Source of the DNA: an uncultured Chitinophaga sp.
GTDB lineage: Bacteria > Bacteroidota > Bacteroidia > Chitinophagales > Chitinophagaceae
Reading direction: 5' to 3'
Length of the DNA: 64,000 bases
NCBI RefSeq assembly: GCF_946479755.1
Contig: NZ_CAMLHC010000003.1
Span: forward strand, 248,001 to 312,000
Part shown: positions 35,601-43,483 of the stretch, piece after piece
Layout: the number at the start of each line of letters is the position of its first letter
How positions within the stretch are numbered: position 1 is the first letter of the stretch
Program-made: the position numbers and the translations under genes
Notes under the pieces: generated by a model
Told to the model about the DNA's origin: nothing
Seen by the model: only the letters and a program-made list of their open reading frames with translations
Database searches by the model: none

Positions 35601-35786
35601 TCGCTGCCGAAATCGCTGATGGAAAGGGCGCACCTGAATAATATCACGGTGTATGTGACAGGCGAAAATCTGTTCACTTTGTACAATCACAAAGGCATGG
35701 ACCCTGAACAGACCGTTGGTGGTACCACTTACTATCGTTACCCGGCCGTGAAATCCGTATCCGCCGGTATTAATCTGAGCTTCTAA
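32700..35786 (+). CDS. SusC/RagA-family TonB-dependent outer-membrane receptor, pair 2
   Basis: 1028 residues. Signal peptide MLQRLLILLLLLGPLAAFSQ, carboxypeptidase-regulatory-like domain (about 22-100, PLPGATIVIKGTTKGVLTG), plug domain (about 105-230, LYVVDGVPYGG, ISVLKDAASAALYGSRGANG) and a large barrel ending in SAGINLSF. The gene sits behind a leader of about 305 bases with a promoter, a Cys-ending mini-ORF and several hairpins, which suggests post-initiation control by cysteine or sulfur supply. A second mini-ORF (GTG 32626) overlaps its start. The substrate is not known; a sulfur-containing nutrient is the working guess. Confidence 0.95.
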   Translation: MLQRLLILLLLLGPLAAFSQVRTVTGTVLSAKDKEPLPGATIVIKGTTKGVLTGPDGSFRLEVTDPAATTLVVSYVGMTSQEVPVSTAPITVTLQSAGKDIDEIVVIAYGTTKKSSYTGSVSQIKGAELENRQVSSVTKALQGLASGVQSASQSGQPGSDATIRIRGVGSINASADPLYVVDGVPYGGNLSAINPYDIESISVLKDAASAALYGSRGANGVIIITTKKGKAKGSNIDVRVSQGFSKRAVKDYDRMSTDQYFPMFWRALFNENLTSQDSIAAARNASRDLVGELGINPYGSAFPEPVGTDGKLVAGAKPLWNDDWNKAMQRTGHRTEANVAISGATDKTRYLISGGYLDDQGIYLGSGFKRYTVRSNVDIDARKWLKVGLNLSAAHSDQQAPPSEDSRSDNYIQYGRLMGPMYPVYQRDLNTGAYLLDAKGGKIFDYGDYRPDPANPRTNLVQTSGIDKHNVLRDDVSGRFFAEATLYKGLKFKTSYNADYSNRVGHDYTNPTLGFDAEVGGTVSKANYRTFSWTFNNLLTYENTFNEKHHLNVLLGQEAYKFKYTFLSGSKSGFSVPGVDEPADAALIGSFDGYSDNYRQSSFLGRAEYDYANKYFFSTSLRRDGSSRFAPDRRWGTFWSVGASWKLTEETFLKNSSWLNLLTLRASYGGQGNDNLGTDRYYNYLPLYSVNSNLGLGGTFREYLFNDRLKWETNLNLNIGVDWAMFDNRFSGSAEFFVRKSQDLLYSRPKAPSTGYASVDENVGALKNTGIDLNLHGTPIRTKDFSWTVDLNVTHYRNKITSLPQQEIISGTKKLMVGKSIYDFYLREWAGVNPNTGEAQWKYTNPDGSIKDTTNYSKASLYYSGSSLPDLYGGLTNTFTYKNFSLSFLIVYSIGGKILDNDYTFLMGLGGSAGRAWSTEVLDAWTPTNRNTDVPQVSTVAPSWTAASTRFLYDATYARLKSLNLSYSLPKSLMERAHLNNITVYVTGENLFTLYNHKGMDPEQTVGGTTYYRYPAVKSVSAGINLSF

Positions 35787-35796
35787 AAACTGTGTC

Positions 35797-37299
35797 ATGA
35801 AAAAGAACAGACTATTATTCATCGCTATATTCGCCGCAGTTGCCCTCGTAGCCTGCAACAAGGACTTCCTGGATACGCGGCCTACCAACGCTGTGCCCGA
35901 TGACCAGGTGTTTAACTCCGTGGACAACGCCGAAACTGCGCTGACAGGGATATGGGCCTACATGTACGAGACCTATTTCACTTTCGCCGTGCCAGGTCTC
36001 AAATCGCTGGACCTTACCAGCGACGCCATGGGCAGCGATGTGGCCCTTACCACTTCATATGGTTTCAGGGATTCCTATACGTTCATCGAAATGGTGGATA
36101 ACACCAAAAACAGGGTGAGCGCTTACTGGACCATCCTTTACAAGACTATCGATAACTGCAATAACTTCCTGTCTAAAATAGACAACGTGCCCGGCGACGA
36201 TGCGAAACGCAAGTTGCTGAAAGGACAGGCGTCTGCTTTAAGAGGCTTCTGCTACCTGACGCTGGCAGAATTCTATTCTTTCGGTGTTACCACTAACCCG
36301 AACGGAAAATCAGCGCCTATCTATACGGAGCCTGCTAACCCGTCAACTCCCGGTAAGCCCAGAGCTACCGTAATGCAGGTATATCAGCAGGCCATCGCCG
36401 ATCTGCAGGCCGCCCTGCCATTACTGGCGGACTATGAACGCGACGATACCCGTAAATTCAAAATCGATACTAAAGTCACCAACGGACTGCTGGCAAGGGC
36501 TTACCTCTACAGCAACCAGCCGGCCAAAGCGATTGATGTTGCGGTGGCTGCACGTAGCGGTTACCCGCTGATGTCCGGCGACGATTATAACAAAGGCTTC
36601 AATGACGCGGGCAACGTGGAGTGGATCTGGGCACAGCCCCAGACGCCTACGCAGAACGTGGCGGCTTCCACTTTCACTTTCCTGGACGTGTCCACACCGG
36701 TGTCTTATTATAAAAGCTTCAAGGCCGATCCCTGGTTCCAAGGGTACTTTGACAGCACCGACGTGCGTTTCCGTTTGTTCCAGTGGAGCACCAGCGGCCC
36801 CGGCGCTTTGCTGTACAAAAAATTCCGCTTCCGCGATCCGGGTGGAATGGTGTCTGACGTGGTGCTGATGCGCTCCGCTGAAATGTACCTGATTGAAGCC
36901 GAAGCATACGCCCGTACCAATAACACCACGAAAGCCGCTGAAGTGCTGAATGTACTTAGAAGTGCGCGTAACTCCCATCTCTACAATGCAGCTGCTGGCG
37001 GTTCCGTAACGGATACCATCCTGCTGGAAAGAAGAAAGGAACTGTGGGGAGAAGGTTTCTCGCTGGTAGATATTATTCGTACAGGCGGTACCGTAGTAAG
37101 GAAACCGTTTAAGGCCGTTAACGGAACAGACAGTATTATCAAGGTTCCGCAGCCGGATGGTTCTGTTGTTTCCGTTCGCGGGGTAGGGCATCGTACGGTG
37201 AAACTGCCGGACGGTTCTGCTTTTGTGAAGAATAGCCCTTACTACCTGTTTGCTATTCCGCTCAGTGAGTTGCAGAACAATCCCAATCTCAACAACTAG
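35797..37299 (+). CDS. SusD/RagB-family surface lipoprotein, pair 2
   Basis: 500 residues. Lipoprotein signal with Cys at residue 20 (VALVACNKDFLDTRP, including the conserved FLDxxP of SusD proteins), the N-terminal helical region (AETALTGIWAYMYETYF), LKGQASALRGFCYLTLAEFYS and C-terminal MRSAEMYLIEAEAYAR and LLERRKELWGEGFSLVDIIRTG. It starts 10 bases after the SusC stop and forms one transcript with it, closed by a hairpin terminator at 37319-37352. Acts as the outer-surface lid of the SusC barrel. Confidence 0.94.
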   Translation: MKKNRLLFIAIFAAVALVACNKDFLDTRPTNAVPDDQVFNSVDNAETALTGIWAYMYETYFTFAVPGLKSLDLTSDAMGSDVALTTSYGFRDSYTFIEMVDNTKNRVSAYWTILYKTIDNCNNFLSKIDNVPGDDAKRKLLKGQASALRGFCYLTLAEFYSFGVTTNPNGKSAPIYTEPANPSTPGKPRATVMQVYQQAIADLQAALPLLADYERDDTRKFKIDTKVTNGLLARAYLYSNQPAKAIDVAVAARSGYPLMSGDDYNKGFNDAGNVEWIWAQPQTPTQNVAASTFTFLDVSTPVSYYKSFKADPWFQGYFDSTDVRFRLFQWSTSGPGALLYKKFRFRDPGGMVSDVVLMRSAEMYLIEAEAYARTNNTTKAAEVLNVLRSARNSHLYNAAAGGSVTDTILLERRKELWGEGFSLVDIIRTGGTVVRKPFKAVNGTDSIIKVPQPDGSVVSVRGVGHRTVKLPDGSAFVKNSPYYLFAIPLSELQNNPNLNN

Positions 37300-37318
37300 T
37301 TTTTATCCTTCATAAATC

Positions 37319-37352
37319 AAAGCCTTTGGAACTTTTTCCGAAGGCTTTTTTT
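37319..37352 (+). terminator. Terminator after SusD pair 2
   Basis: AAAGCCTTTGGAA pairs with TTCCGAAGGCTTT (13 positions, one G-T wobble), loop about five bases, followed by T7. Confidence 0.88.
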
Positions 37353-37359
37353 ATGTCCG

Positions 37360-37926
37360 TCAGTAGATAAACGGCAGAATGCGGCGGGTGTGTTGCATAT
37401 AGTCGGTGTACTCATTGCCGAATTGTTCGGTCAGCACTTTTTCTTCAATGTCCATGCGGTGAATGAATGCAGCCAACACCGGAACAAATGCTATCACCAG
37501 CCCCAGCCAGTTATTGAGCGACAGGCCGAAACCGAGGAAAGACAGCAGGGACCCGGCATAGGCCGGATGGCGAAGCACCCCGTAGATGCCGTCTTTCTTA
37601 AGATGATGATCTTTACGGATGGTTACAACCACGGTAAATAACCGGCCCAGCGAGACGATGGCATAAAACCGGAAGATCATGCCGGCCAGGATCACCGATA
37701 ACCCGGTATAGTTCATCAGGCTGCCCTGCTGCAATATGGGGAACTGCGTGCGGTACGACAGGTACACGGCCACGTTCACACAAATCAGGATCACGATCCA
37801 GATATAGGCCAGGCTGCCTTTGTCTTTCTTCTTCTTGTCTTCCGGCGCTCCGCCGCGCAGTATCCGGTGTAATAGTATTTCTGAAAGGAACCATGCCATG
37901 TAAATGATGGTGGATAACGTGTTCAT
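37360..37926 (-). CDS. Isoprenylcysteine carboxyl methyltransferase-like membrane protein
   Basis: 188 residues with about four or five membrane helices. The C-terminal half has the ICMT/PEMT signature: GIYGVLRHPAYAGSLLSFLGFGL and the later ADE/IEEKVLTEQFGNEYTDYMQHTRR, which form the S-adenosylmethionine pocket. Bacterial homologues methylate lipids or unknown acceptors; no prenylated protein is expected here. Convergent with SusD pair 2, which ends 60 bases away behind a terminator. Confidence 0.85.
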   Translation of the reverse strand: MNTLSTIIYMAWFLSEILLHRILRGGAPEDKKKKDKGSLAYIWIVILICVNVAVYLSYRTQFPILQQGSLMNYTGLSVILAGMIFRFYAIVSLGRLFTVVVTIRKDHHLKKDGIYGVLRHPAYAGSLLSFLGFGLSLNNWLGLVIAFVPVLAAFIHRMDIEEKVLTEQFGNEYTDYMQHTRRILPFIY

Positions 37927-38070
37927 CGGGCGTTGGGATTGAAATTACAGATATACCTAATATATGAAATGTTTTCAACTTCGTCGGTTGTTTCTTGCGG
38001 GGGCATCTAACCTGGCCATTATCAAGTCTTTAAAAAAGATTAATTTGCAAAGAGATTAAATCAGTGCACT

Positions 38071-38367
38071 ATGGAAAACCTGCAGACCATCCTCCAGTCA
38101 GACACCCCGGTGCTGATCGACTGCTTTGCTACCTGGTGCGGCCCCTGTAAGATGATGCCGCCTATCCTGAAAGAGGTGAAAGACAAGTTTGGAGACAAGA
38201 TCCGGATCATTAAGATCGATATCGATAAAAACCAGCAGCTGGCCGCCCAATGGCAGATCAGCAGCGTTCCTACCATGCTGTTGTTTAAGAACGGGCAGCT
38301 GGCATGGCGCCAGAGCGGGGTAGTGCCGGCCCATCAACTGATACCGGTATTAACGCCTATGCTGTGA
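38071..38367 (+). CDS. trxA: Thioredoxin
   Basis: 98 residues, slightly shorter than E. coli thioredoxin (108). Active site TWCGPCKMMP (Cys23, Cys26), the buried charged region IKIDIDKN, and the cis-Pro loop ISSVPTMLLFKNG are all present. No signal peptide, so a cytosolic disulfide reductant. Single gene; a very strong palindromic terminator follows at 38399-38443. Confidence 0.93.
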   Translation: MENLQTILQSDTPVLIDCFATWCGPCKMMPPILKEVKDKFGDKIRIIKIDIDKNQQLAAQWQISSVPTMLLFKNGQLAWRQSGVVPAHQLIPVLTPML

Positions 38368-38398
38368 TATCGGAAAACCGGGAAGTATAAAGAGATTA

Positions 38399-38443
38399 AA
38401 AAGCGATCGCCCTTTGATGTCATATCAAAGGGCGATCGCTTTT
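38399..38443. terminator. Strong palindromic terminator between trxA and lipoprotein gene
   Basis: AAAAGCGATCGCCCTTTGAT (38399-38418) pairs perfectly with its complement ending at 38443, giving a stem of about 20 bases with a five-base loop. It serves both convergent genes. A small palindrome ATGATC-GT-GATCAT follows at 38455-38468. Confidence 0.88.
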
Positions 38444-38502
38444 ATATAATTATAATGATCGTGATCATCTTCGCTTTTCACAAAATGTAGCCTAGGGAAT
38501 AT

Positions 38503-39669
38503 TTAGTCTATATAAGCATAATAATCCCGCAGGTCTTTCTCCAGCTGGTTATAAATCGGCCGGGTGAACTCCATGAAAAGCTCCTGTGGCGGCGGTGGCG
38601 GCAGGTCCCGTCCGCCGATGGCCGCCAGGTCGGCCTCACTCAGGGCGCGGGAATCGCCGGTATAGGTGGCAAACTGGTTGAACCACGTATAGCTGCCGGG
38701 TATGCGGTCTGAGCGCAGTATTTTTCCGCTGTTGATGTCGGCGATCTGGTAGTCCAGCAATCCTCTTGATTCCACCGTTGTTTTTGTGGTGACAATAGTG
38801 GCGCGTACGGTAGTGTAGGTATTGATGGTTTTGCCGGTAGTGTCCCTGGTGGTGCTGGTAACGATCTCTTTGGACACCTCGCGCCGGGCGCGGTCCACGT
38901 AGGTTTGACCTACCACGAAATCCTGGAAGCGCAGGGCGATGTACTGATCGGGCCGCAGGTTTTCGTTCCTGGCGGTACGTTCGTCATAGAAAACGACAAA
39001 GCGGTTGACGTTACGTTGCTGGAGGGAGCGAACGAGGTAGTCCCGGAACTGGTCGGCGCTGAACTGGAAGTAAGGGGAGCGGACGTCCACTTCGCTCACC
39101 ACCACATATACCACGCCGGCCTGAAAAGCCTCGTCTTTGCGTTCCTGTGCATCGCGGTAGTTGGGGATCAGTTTGAGCGCTGCACCGAATTCATCGTATG
39201 CTTTACGGGCGCTGGCCTTGTCTCCGCGCTGCAGGAGGGCGACGCCCCTGTCGTAGCGTGTTTCGGCAGCGTTTTCCAGCGCGCCGGTGATGGCGTTGCT
39301 GTAATCTTTAGGGGTGACGATCTTCAGGGCGGCAGGGGAGCTGTGAATGGCATCGTATAGCCGTTGCATAGTACGGTATTCGTTGCGTATCGGTTCCCAT
39401 TTAAGCTGGTTGTTGGAGCGAAGCAGGGTGTTGACGCGGTCTTCATGCACCTTTTGGGCCTGACGGTAAGCTTCAGGCAGCAGTTGAAGCGCGGTGGCGT
39501 CCTGGGGTTTGCGCTGGAGTTTTTTGACGAAAGCGGTGACGGCCTTATCGTATTTACCTTTGTTGTAGAGCTTTTCGCCTGAGCGGCAGCCCCATAGCAG
39601 GATACAGGCCAACAGGCATAACAATCCCCTTATGCCGGCAGAACGGATAGGTAAACTAATCGTGTTCAA
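38503..39669 (-). CDS. Lipoprotein with TPR-like repeats, function unknown
   Basis: 388 residues when started at TTG 39669, which yields a normal lipoprotein signal (basic residues, GLLCLLACILLWGC, Cys at residue 28). The frame is open upstream to 39798 but that would overlap smpB by 89 bases and place about 45 alien residues before the signal. N-terminal part has tetratricopeptide-like helices (KLYNKGKYDKAVTAFVKKLQRKPQDATAL and YDRGVALLQRGDKASARKAYDEF); the C-terminal half (QYIALRFQDFVVGQTYVDR, then TTVRATIVTTKTTVESRG) is beta-rich and resembles no family I know. Likely anchored in the envelope. It follows smpB by 40 bases. Confidence 0.65.
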   Translation of the reverse strand: MNTISLPIRSAGIRGLLCLLACILLWGCRSGEKLYNKGKYDKAVTAFVKKLQRKPQDATALQLLPEAYRQAQKVHEDRVNTLLRSNNQLKWEPIRNEYRTMQRLYDAIHSSPAALKIVTPKDYSNAITGALENAAETRYDRGVALLQRGDKASARKAYDEFGAALKLIPNYRDAQERKDEAFQAGVVYVVVSEVDVRSPYFQFSADQFRDYLVRSLQQRNVNRFVVFYDERTARNENLRPDQYIALRFQDFVVGQTYVDRARREVSKEIVTSTTRDTTGKTINTYTTVRATIVTTKTTVESRGLLDYQIADINSGKILRSDRIPGSYTWFNQFATYTGDSRALSEADLAAIGGRDLPPPPPQELFMEFTRPIYNQLEKDLRDYYAYID

Positions 39670-39709
39670 GGGACAGAATTTAAGCAGTGAAGTGGCTTGC
39701 GGCGGTGGT

Positions 39710-40147
39710 TTATTTGATCTGGCGGCGTAACTCCCTGTCAGACTCCCGTTGTTTGATAGACTCCCGTTTGTCGTACAGTTTTTTACCCTTGCCCACACCT
39801 ATTTCCATTTTGGCAAGACTTTTATCCGTAATGAATATACGAAGCGGAACGATGGTATAGCCACGTTCCTTGATTTTGTTCTCTATTTTTTTTAATTCCC
39901 GTTTTGTCAACAGCAATTTTCTTTCGCGCAGGGGATCGTGATTGGCGCTGGTGCCGTGAGAATATTCGGCGATGTGCAGGCTTTTAACAAACAATTCTCC
40001 TTTTGAAAAATAACAAAAGGAGTCATTAAAGCTGACCCGGCTGGCACGGATAGACTTAATCTCTGTTCCTGTCAATACCATTCCCGCAATAAATTTTTCT
40101 TCTATTGCGTACTCAAAATATGCTGATCTGTTCTTTAATTCGGCCAT
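39710..40147 (-). CDS. smpB: SsrA-binding protein SmpB
   Basis: 145 residues. Clear SmpB: NRSAYFEYAIEEKFIAGMVLTGTEIKSIR, HIAEYSHG, RERKLLLTKREL and the basic C-terminal tail GKGKKLYDKRESIKQRESDRELRR that reaches the decoding centre. It binds tmRNA and rescues stalled ribosomes by trans-translation. The tmRNA gene itself is not in the window. Downstream of accD but separated from it by a 28-base inverted repeat. Confidence 0.96.
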   Translation of the reverse strand: MAELKNRSAYFEYAIEEKFIAGMVLTGTEIKSIRASRVSFNDSFCYFSKGELFVKSLHIAEYSHGTSANHDPLRERKLLLTKRELKKIENKIKERGYTIVPLRIFITDKSLAKMEIGVGKGKKLYDKRESIKQRESDRELRRQIK

Positions 40148-40156
40148 GGGGTGAAA

Positions 40157-40255
40157 ATTTTGGGATTTATGATTTTTTGATTTTTTGATTTTGTGATTTA
40201 ACCTGACCAGGCGGTCCTCAAAATTCCAAAATCAAAAAATCATAAATCCCAAAAT
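40157..40255. repeat. Long intergenic inverted repeat B (28-base perfect arms)
   Basis: Left arm 40157-40184 (ATTTTGGGATTTATGATT...) is the exact reverse complement of the right arm 40228-40255; spacer 43 bases. The left arm continues as 8-base iterations GATTTTTT GATTTTTT GATTTTGT. The arms share the GGATTT..GATTTTTTGAT pattern with repeat A. It fills the accD-smpB gap and can end transcription on either strand. Confidence 0.85.
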
Positions 40256-40261
40256 GAATAT

Positions 40262-41110
40262 CTAGTTTTTAAAGAGGCTGAGGAGATTGGTCAGCCTTGT
40301 TTTTAATTCTTTCCGGTCCATGATGAAGTCCAGGAAGCCGTGTTCCAACAGGAACTCAGCACTCTGGAAGCCGGCAGGGAGGTCTTTTTTGATGGTTTCC
40401 TTGATGATCCTCGGACCGGCAAAGCCAATCAGCGCACCGGGTTCAGCGATGTTTACGTCGCCCAGCATAGCGAAGGAGGCGGTTACACCACCGGTGGTGG
40501 GGTCTGTCATCAGGGAGATAAAGGGCAGTCTGGCGTTAGCGAGCTGGGTCAGTTTGGCCGATGTTTTGGCCATCTGCATCAGGGAGAAAGCACTTTCCAT
40601 CATACGGGCGCCGCCGGATTTGGAAATGATCATCAACGGCATTTTGTGCATAATGCAGTAGTCGATGGAACGGGCAATTTTTTCACCTACCACGGAGCCC
40701 ATAGAGCCACCGATGAAGTTGAAATCCATACAGGCTACTACCAGGTCTAATCCGTTTACCTTACCGGTGCCAACTGTCATGGCGTCTTTCAGGCCGGATT
40801 TCTTTTGCGCGTCTTTCAGCCTGTCGGAATAAGGCTTGAGATCTTTAAAGCCCAGGAAATCGGTCGGGTAAATATTGGAAAACAGTTCCTCGAACTGATT
40901 GTCGTCAAAAATAATTTCAAAATACTCCCCGGAGTTGATACGGTTGTGATAGTTGCATTTGTCACACACGTAGTAATGCTCCTTCAGATCCTTAACAGTG
41001 GTGGTTTTCTTACAGTTAGGACACTTGTGCCACAACCCGTCCGGTGCTTCCTTCTTCTCACTGGTGGAGGTGGAGATGCCTTGTTTAATTCGCTTAAACC
41101 AGCTTGACAT
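40262..41110 (-). CDS. accD: Acetyl-CoA carboxylase carboxyltransferase subunit beta
   Basis: 282 residues. N-terminal zinc ribbon WHKCPNCKKTT...YYVCDKCNYHNRI (Cys30, 33, 49, 52) followed by the carboxyltransferase domain with GGSMGSVVGEKIARSIDY, SGGARMMES, TTGGVTASFAMLGD and GFAGPRIIKET, all typical of AccD. With AccA it transfers CO2 from carboxybiotin to acetyl-CoA, the first step of fatty-acid synthesis. The gene lies 239 bases downstream of fructose-bisphosphate aldolase, separated by a long hairpin, so it probably has its own promoter. Confidence 0.95.
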   Translation of the reverse strand: MSSWFKRIKQGISTSTSEKKEAPDGLWHKCPNCKKTTTVKDLKEHYYVCDKCNYHNRINSGEYFEIIFDDNQFEELFSNIYPTDFLGFKDLKPYSDRLKDAQKKSGLKDAMTVGTGKVNGLDLVVACMDFNFIGGSMGSVVGEKIARSIDYCIMHKMPLMIISKSGGARMMESAFSLMQMAKTSAKLTQLANARLPFISLMTDPTTGGVTASFAMLGDVNIAEPGALIGFAGPRIIKETIKKDLPAGFQSAEFLLEHGFLDFIMDRKELKTRLTNLLSLFKN

Positions 41111-41230
41111 ATTTTACTATTAGATTAGAAAATAGTGGTGCAAGATACGAATTAAAGCATAAAACCAAACAGTTGTTCCGAATCTCCCCCCGGAAACAGG
41201 GTAAATTATTCTATTTTAACCACTAATAAT

Positions 41231-41282
41231 GAAGCGGAAACAAAAGCGATTATTTTAATATAAGTCGCTTTGTTTCCGCTTC
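41231..41282 (-). terminator. Long hairpin after fructose-bisphosphate aldolase
   Basis: GAAGCGGAAACAAA-a-GCGA (41231-41249) pairs with TCGC-TTTGTTTCCGCTTC (41265-41282): 18 pairs with one bulged A, 15-base AT-rich loop. A terminator or 3' stabilising hairpin for the aldolase transcript. Confidence 0.7.
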
Positions 41283-41349
41283 GGGCGGTTATACTGAGTT
41301 ATCAGTCCGCAGGGACGTTGCAGGGCAGCGCCCGTCGGGGGAACCGGTA

Positions 41350-42414
41350 TTAGTTTCTGTTGATGCAGTTCAGGTCGCGGAACGCCTCTTCGAGACGTTT
41401 TACAAAGGTATCTTCACCTTTACGCAGCCATACGCGCGGATCGTAGTATTTTTTGTTAGGCTTGTCTGCACCTTCGGGGTTGCCCAGCTGGCCTTGCAGA
41501 TAGTCTTTTTTCGCTTCGTAGTAGTCGTGTACGCCTTCCCAGAATGCCCATTGCATGTCGGTGTCAATGTTCATTTTGATAACGCCGTAGCCCAGTGCTT
41601 CAGCGATCTGGTGTTTCGGAGAGCCGCTGCCACCGTGGAATACGTAGTATACCGGTTTTGCTTTGGTGCCGAATTTCTGCTGGATAAATTCCTGGCTGTT
41701 CTGCAGGATAACAGGGCGCAGTTCCACGTTGCCCGGGCTGTAAACGCCGTGTACGTTACCGAATGCAGCGGCAACAGTGAAGCGGCTGCCTACTTTGGAC
41801 AGTACTTCGTAAGCGTAAGCCACATCTTCCGGTTGGGTGTAGAGCTTGGAGTTGTCCACGCCGGAATTGTCCACGCCGTCTTCTTCACCACCGGTCACGC
41901 CCAGCTCGATTTCGATGGACATGCCCAGCTTATTCATGCGCTCAAAGTATTTATGGGAGATCTCGATGTTTTCCTGGATCGGTTCTTCGGAGAGGTCCAG
42001 CATGTGGGAGCTGTACAGCGGTTGGCCGGTCTGTTTGAAAAACGCTTCGCCAGCGTCCAGCAGGCCGTCAATCCAGGGCAGCCATTTTTTTGCGGCATGG
42101 TCTGTATGGAGCACAACCGGAACACCATAATATTTCGCTACTTCATGTACGTGTTTGGCTCCGGAGATACCACCGGCGATGTTAGCCTGCAGCTTGTCGT
42201 TCGGCATACCTTTACCAGCGTAAAACTGTGCGCCGCCATTGGAAAACTGTATAATGACCGGTGAATTTACTTTGGCAGCTGTTTCCAGTACCGCATTAAC
42301 CGAATTGGTTCCCACTACGTTCACGGCAGGCATAGCAAATCCGTTGTCTTTGGCATCGTTATACAGCGCATCCAGCTCTTCGCCGAATAATACGCCAGCT
42401 CTGTATTTTCCCAT
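41350..42414 (-). CDS. fbaA: Class II fructose-bisphosphate aldolase
   Basis: 354 residues, the length of the class IIA type. Zinc and substrate motifs: VVLHTDHAAKKWLPWIDGLL (His and Asp), IEIELGVTGGEEDGVDNSG, FGNVHGVYSPGN and YYVFHGGSGSPKHQI, with the late NIDTDMQWA. It cleaves fructose-1,6-bisphosphate to dihydroxyacetone phosphate and glyceraldehyde-3-phosphate in glycolysis and reverses this in gluconeogenesis. A consensus -7 box on the minus strand is at 42445-42452, 30 bases upstream. Confidence 0.95.
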   Translation of the reverse strand: MGKYRAGVLFGEELDALYNDAKDNGFAMPAVNVVGTNSVNAVLETAAKVNSPVIIQFSNGGAQFYAGKGMPNDKLQANIAGGISGAKHVHEVAKYYGVPVVLHTDHAAKKWLPWIDGLLDAGEAFFKQTGQPLYSSHMLDLSEEPIQENIEISHKYFERMNKLGMSIEIELGVTGGEEDGVDNSGVDNSKLYTQPEDVAYAYEVLSKVGSRFTVAAAFGNVHGVYSPGNVELRPVILQNSQEFIQQKFGTKAKPVYYVFHGGSGSPKHQIAEALGYGVIKMNIDTDMQWAFWEGVHDYYEAKKDYLQGQLGNPEGADKPNKKYYDPRVWLRKGEDTFVKRLEEAFRDLNCINRN

Positions 42415-42444
42415 ACTTTAAAATGTATTTGTTTTTTAGGAAAG

Positions 42445-42452
42445 CAAATATA
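42445..42452 (-). promoter_or_regulatory. -7 element of the aldolase gene
   Basis: On the minus strand TATATTTG fits TAnnTTTG exactly, leaving a 30-base leader before the ATG at 42414. No clear -33 TTG. Confidence 0.5.
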
Positions 42453-42548
42453 CACAGTAAAAAATAAGTTTTATAGTGAAATGTATTTTTATCTCCGCTG
42501 AAAAATACAGGCGGAAAAACGTATTTTAACCACTTATACCTTATCGCC

Positions 42549-43364
42549 ATGCGTAAAATACTCAGCGCCGCATTACTGCTGCTTTCCTTTAAAACACTTC
42601 TCGCCAGCCCGTTTGATCGGAATGCAAACGATTCCGCCAACTACTTTTCTTCTTTTGACGGTACCCGCATCCACTACTCGGTCAAAGGGGCCGGTCAGCC
42701 GGTCATACTTGTACACGGCTTCATGGGCAACGGCGACTCATGGCCTTCCACGCCCTTGTACGACTCCCTGCTGCAACACGGGTTCCGTGTCATCACCCTC
42801 GACCTGCGCGGCAACGGTGCTTCGGATCATCCGCATGACAGCCTCGCCTACATGCAGGATGCGGAAGCCCGCGATATCATCGGGCTTGCCGCACATCTGC
42901 AGCTGCCGGCCTACAGGGTGGTGGGCTACTCCCGCGGATCAATCATCGCCGCAAGGCTGCTGGTACTGGACCCTAAGGTAAGCTGCGCCGTGCTCGGCGG
43001 CATCGGCACCGGCTTCACCGACCCGGCATGGCCCCGGCGGCTGAAATTCTATGACGCCCTCTCCGGCAAAGACGTACCGGAACTGGCCGCCATGGTCAAA
43101 AACGTACAGGCGAAAGGGTTAGACCAGCGGGCGCTGGCACTGATGCAGTGGGGCCAGCCAGCCACCACACCTACGGAATTGGCAAAGGTGCAGCAACCGG
43201 TACTGGTGATCGGAGGTGATAAAGATGAAGACAACGATACAGGTGGCTCCCTCGCCGCCATGATGCCCCGTGGGATGCATGGCACCGTTACCGGCGATCA
43301 CAACAGCGTGGTACGCTCTCCACACTTCGCCGGATGGGCATTGGACTTCCTTTTAAAGCACTGA
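42549..43364 (+). CDS. Alpha/beta hydrolase, secreted
   Basis: 271 residues. Signal peptide MRKILSAALLLLSFKTLLAS. Alpha/beta hydrolase core: oxyanion region VHGFMGNGDSW, LDLRGNGASDHP, nucleophile elbow GYSRGS (Ser128), acid near Asp225 (IGGDKDEDND) and His251 (GDHNSV). Looks like a periplasmic esterase or lipase of unknown substrate. Convergent with the Rieske lipoprotein gene; the two stops are joined by a 7-base-iteration inverted repeat. Confidence 0.88.
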   Translation: MRKILSAALLLLSFKTLLASPFDRNANDSANYFSSFDGTRIHYSVKGAGQPVILVHGFMGNGDSWPSTPLYDSLLQHGFRVITLDLRGNGASDHPHDSLAYMQDAEARDIIGLAAHLQLPAYRVVGYSRGSIIAARLLVLDPKVSCAVLGGIGTGFTDPAWPRRLKFYDALSGKDVPELAAMVKNVQAKGLDQRALALMQWGQPATTPTELAKVQQPVLVIGGDKDEDNDTGGSLAAMMPRGMHGTVTGDHNSVVRSPHFAGWALDFLLKH

Positions 43365-43375
43365 ATCAATTACGG

Positions 43376-43476
43376 ATTACGGATTACGAATTACGAATGA
43401 AGGGTTTGCTTTTGGAAAGGTTATTAAGTAACCTGGCTATAGGAAAGCGCTCTATTCGTAATTCGTAATCTGTAAT
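43376..43476. repeat. Intergenic inverted repeat C made of 7-base iterations
   Basis: Left arm 43376-43398 and right arm 43454-43476 are complementary at 22 of 23 positions, spacer 55 bases; pairing continues outward with a few mismatches almost to the stop codons of both flanking genes. Each arm is a row of 7-base units of the type GGATTAC / GAATTAC. Serves as the terminator zone of two convergent genes. Confidence 0.8.
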
Positions 43477-43483
43477 TCGTCAT

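Noticed and set aside
38399..38443. GCGATCGC octamers, the HIP1 motif of cyanobacteria
   Set aside because: Only the two copies formed by one palindromic terminator occur here, and the gene content is clearly Bacteroidota.
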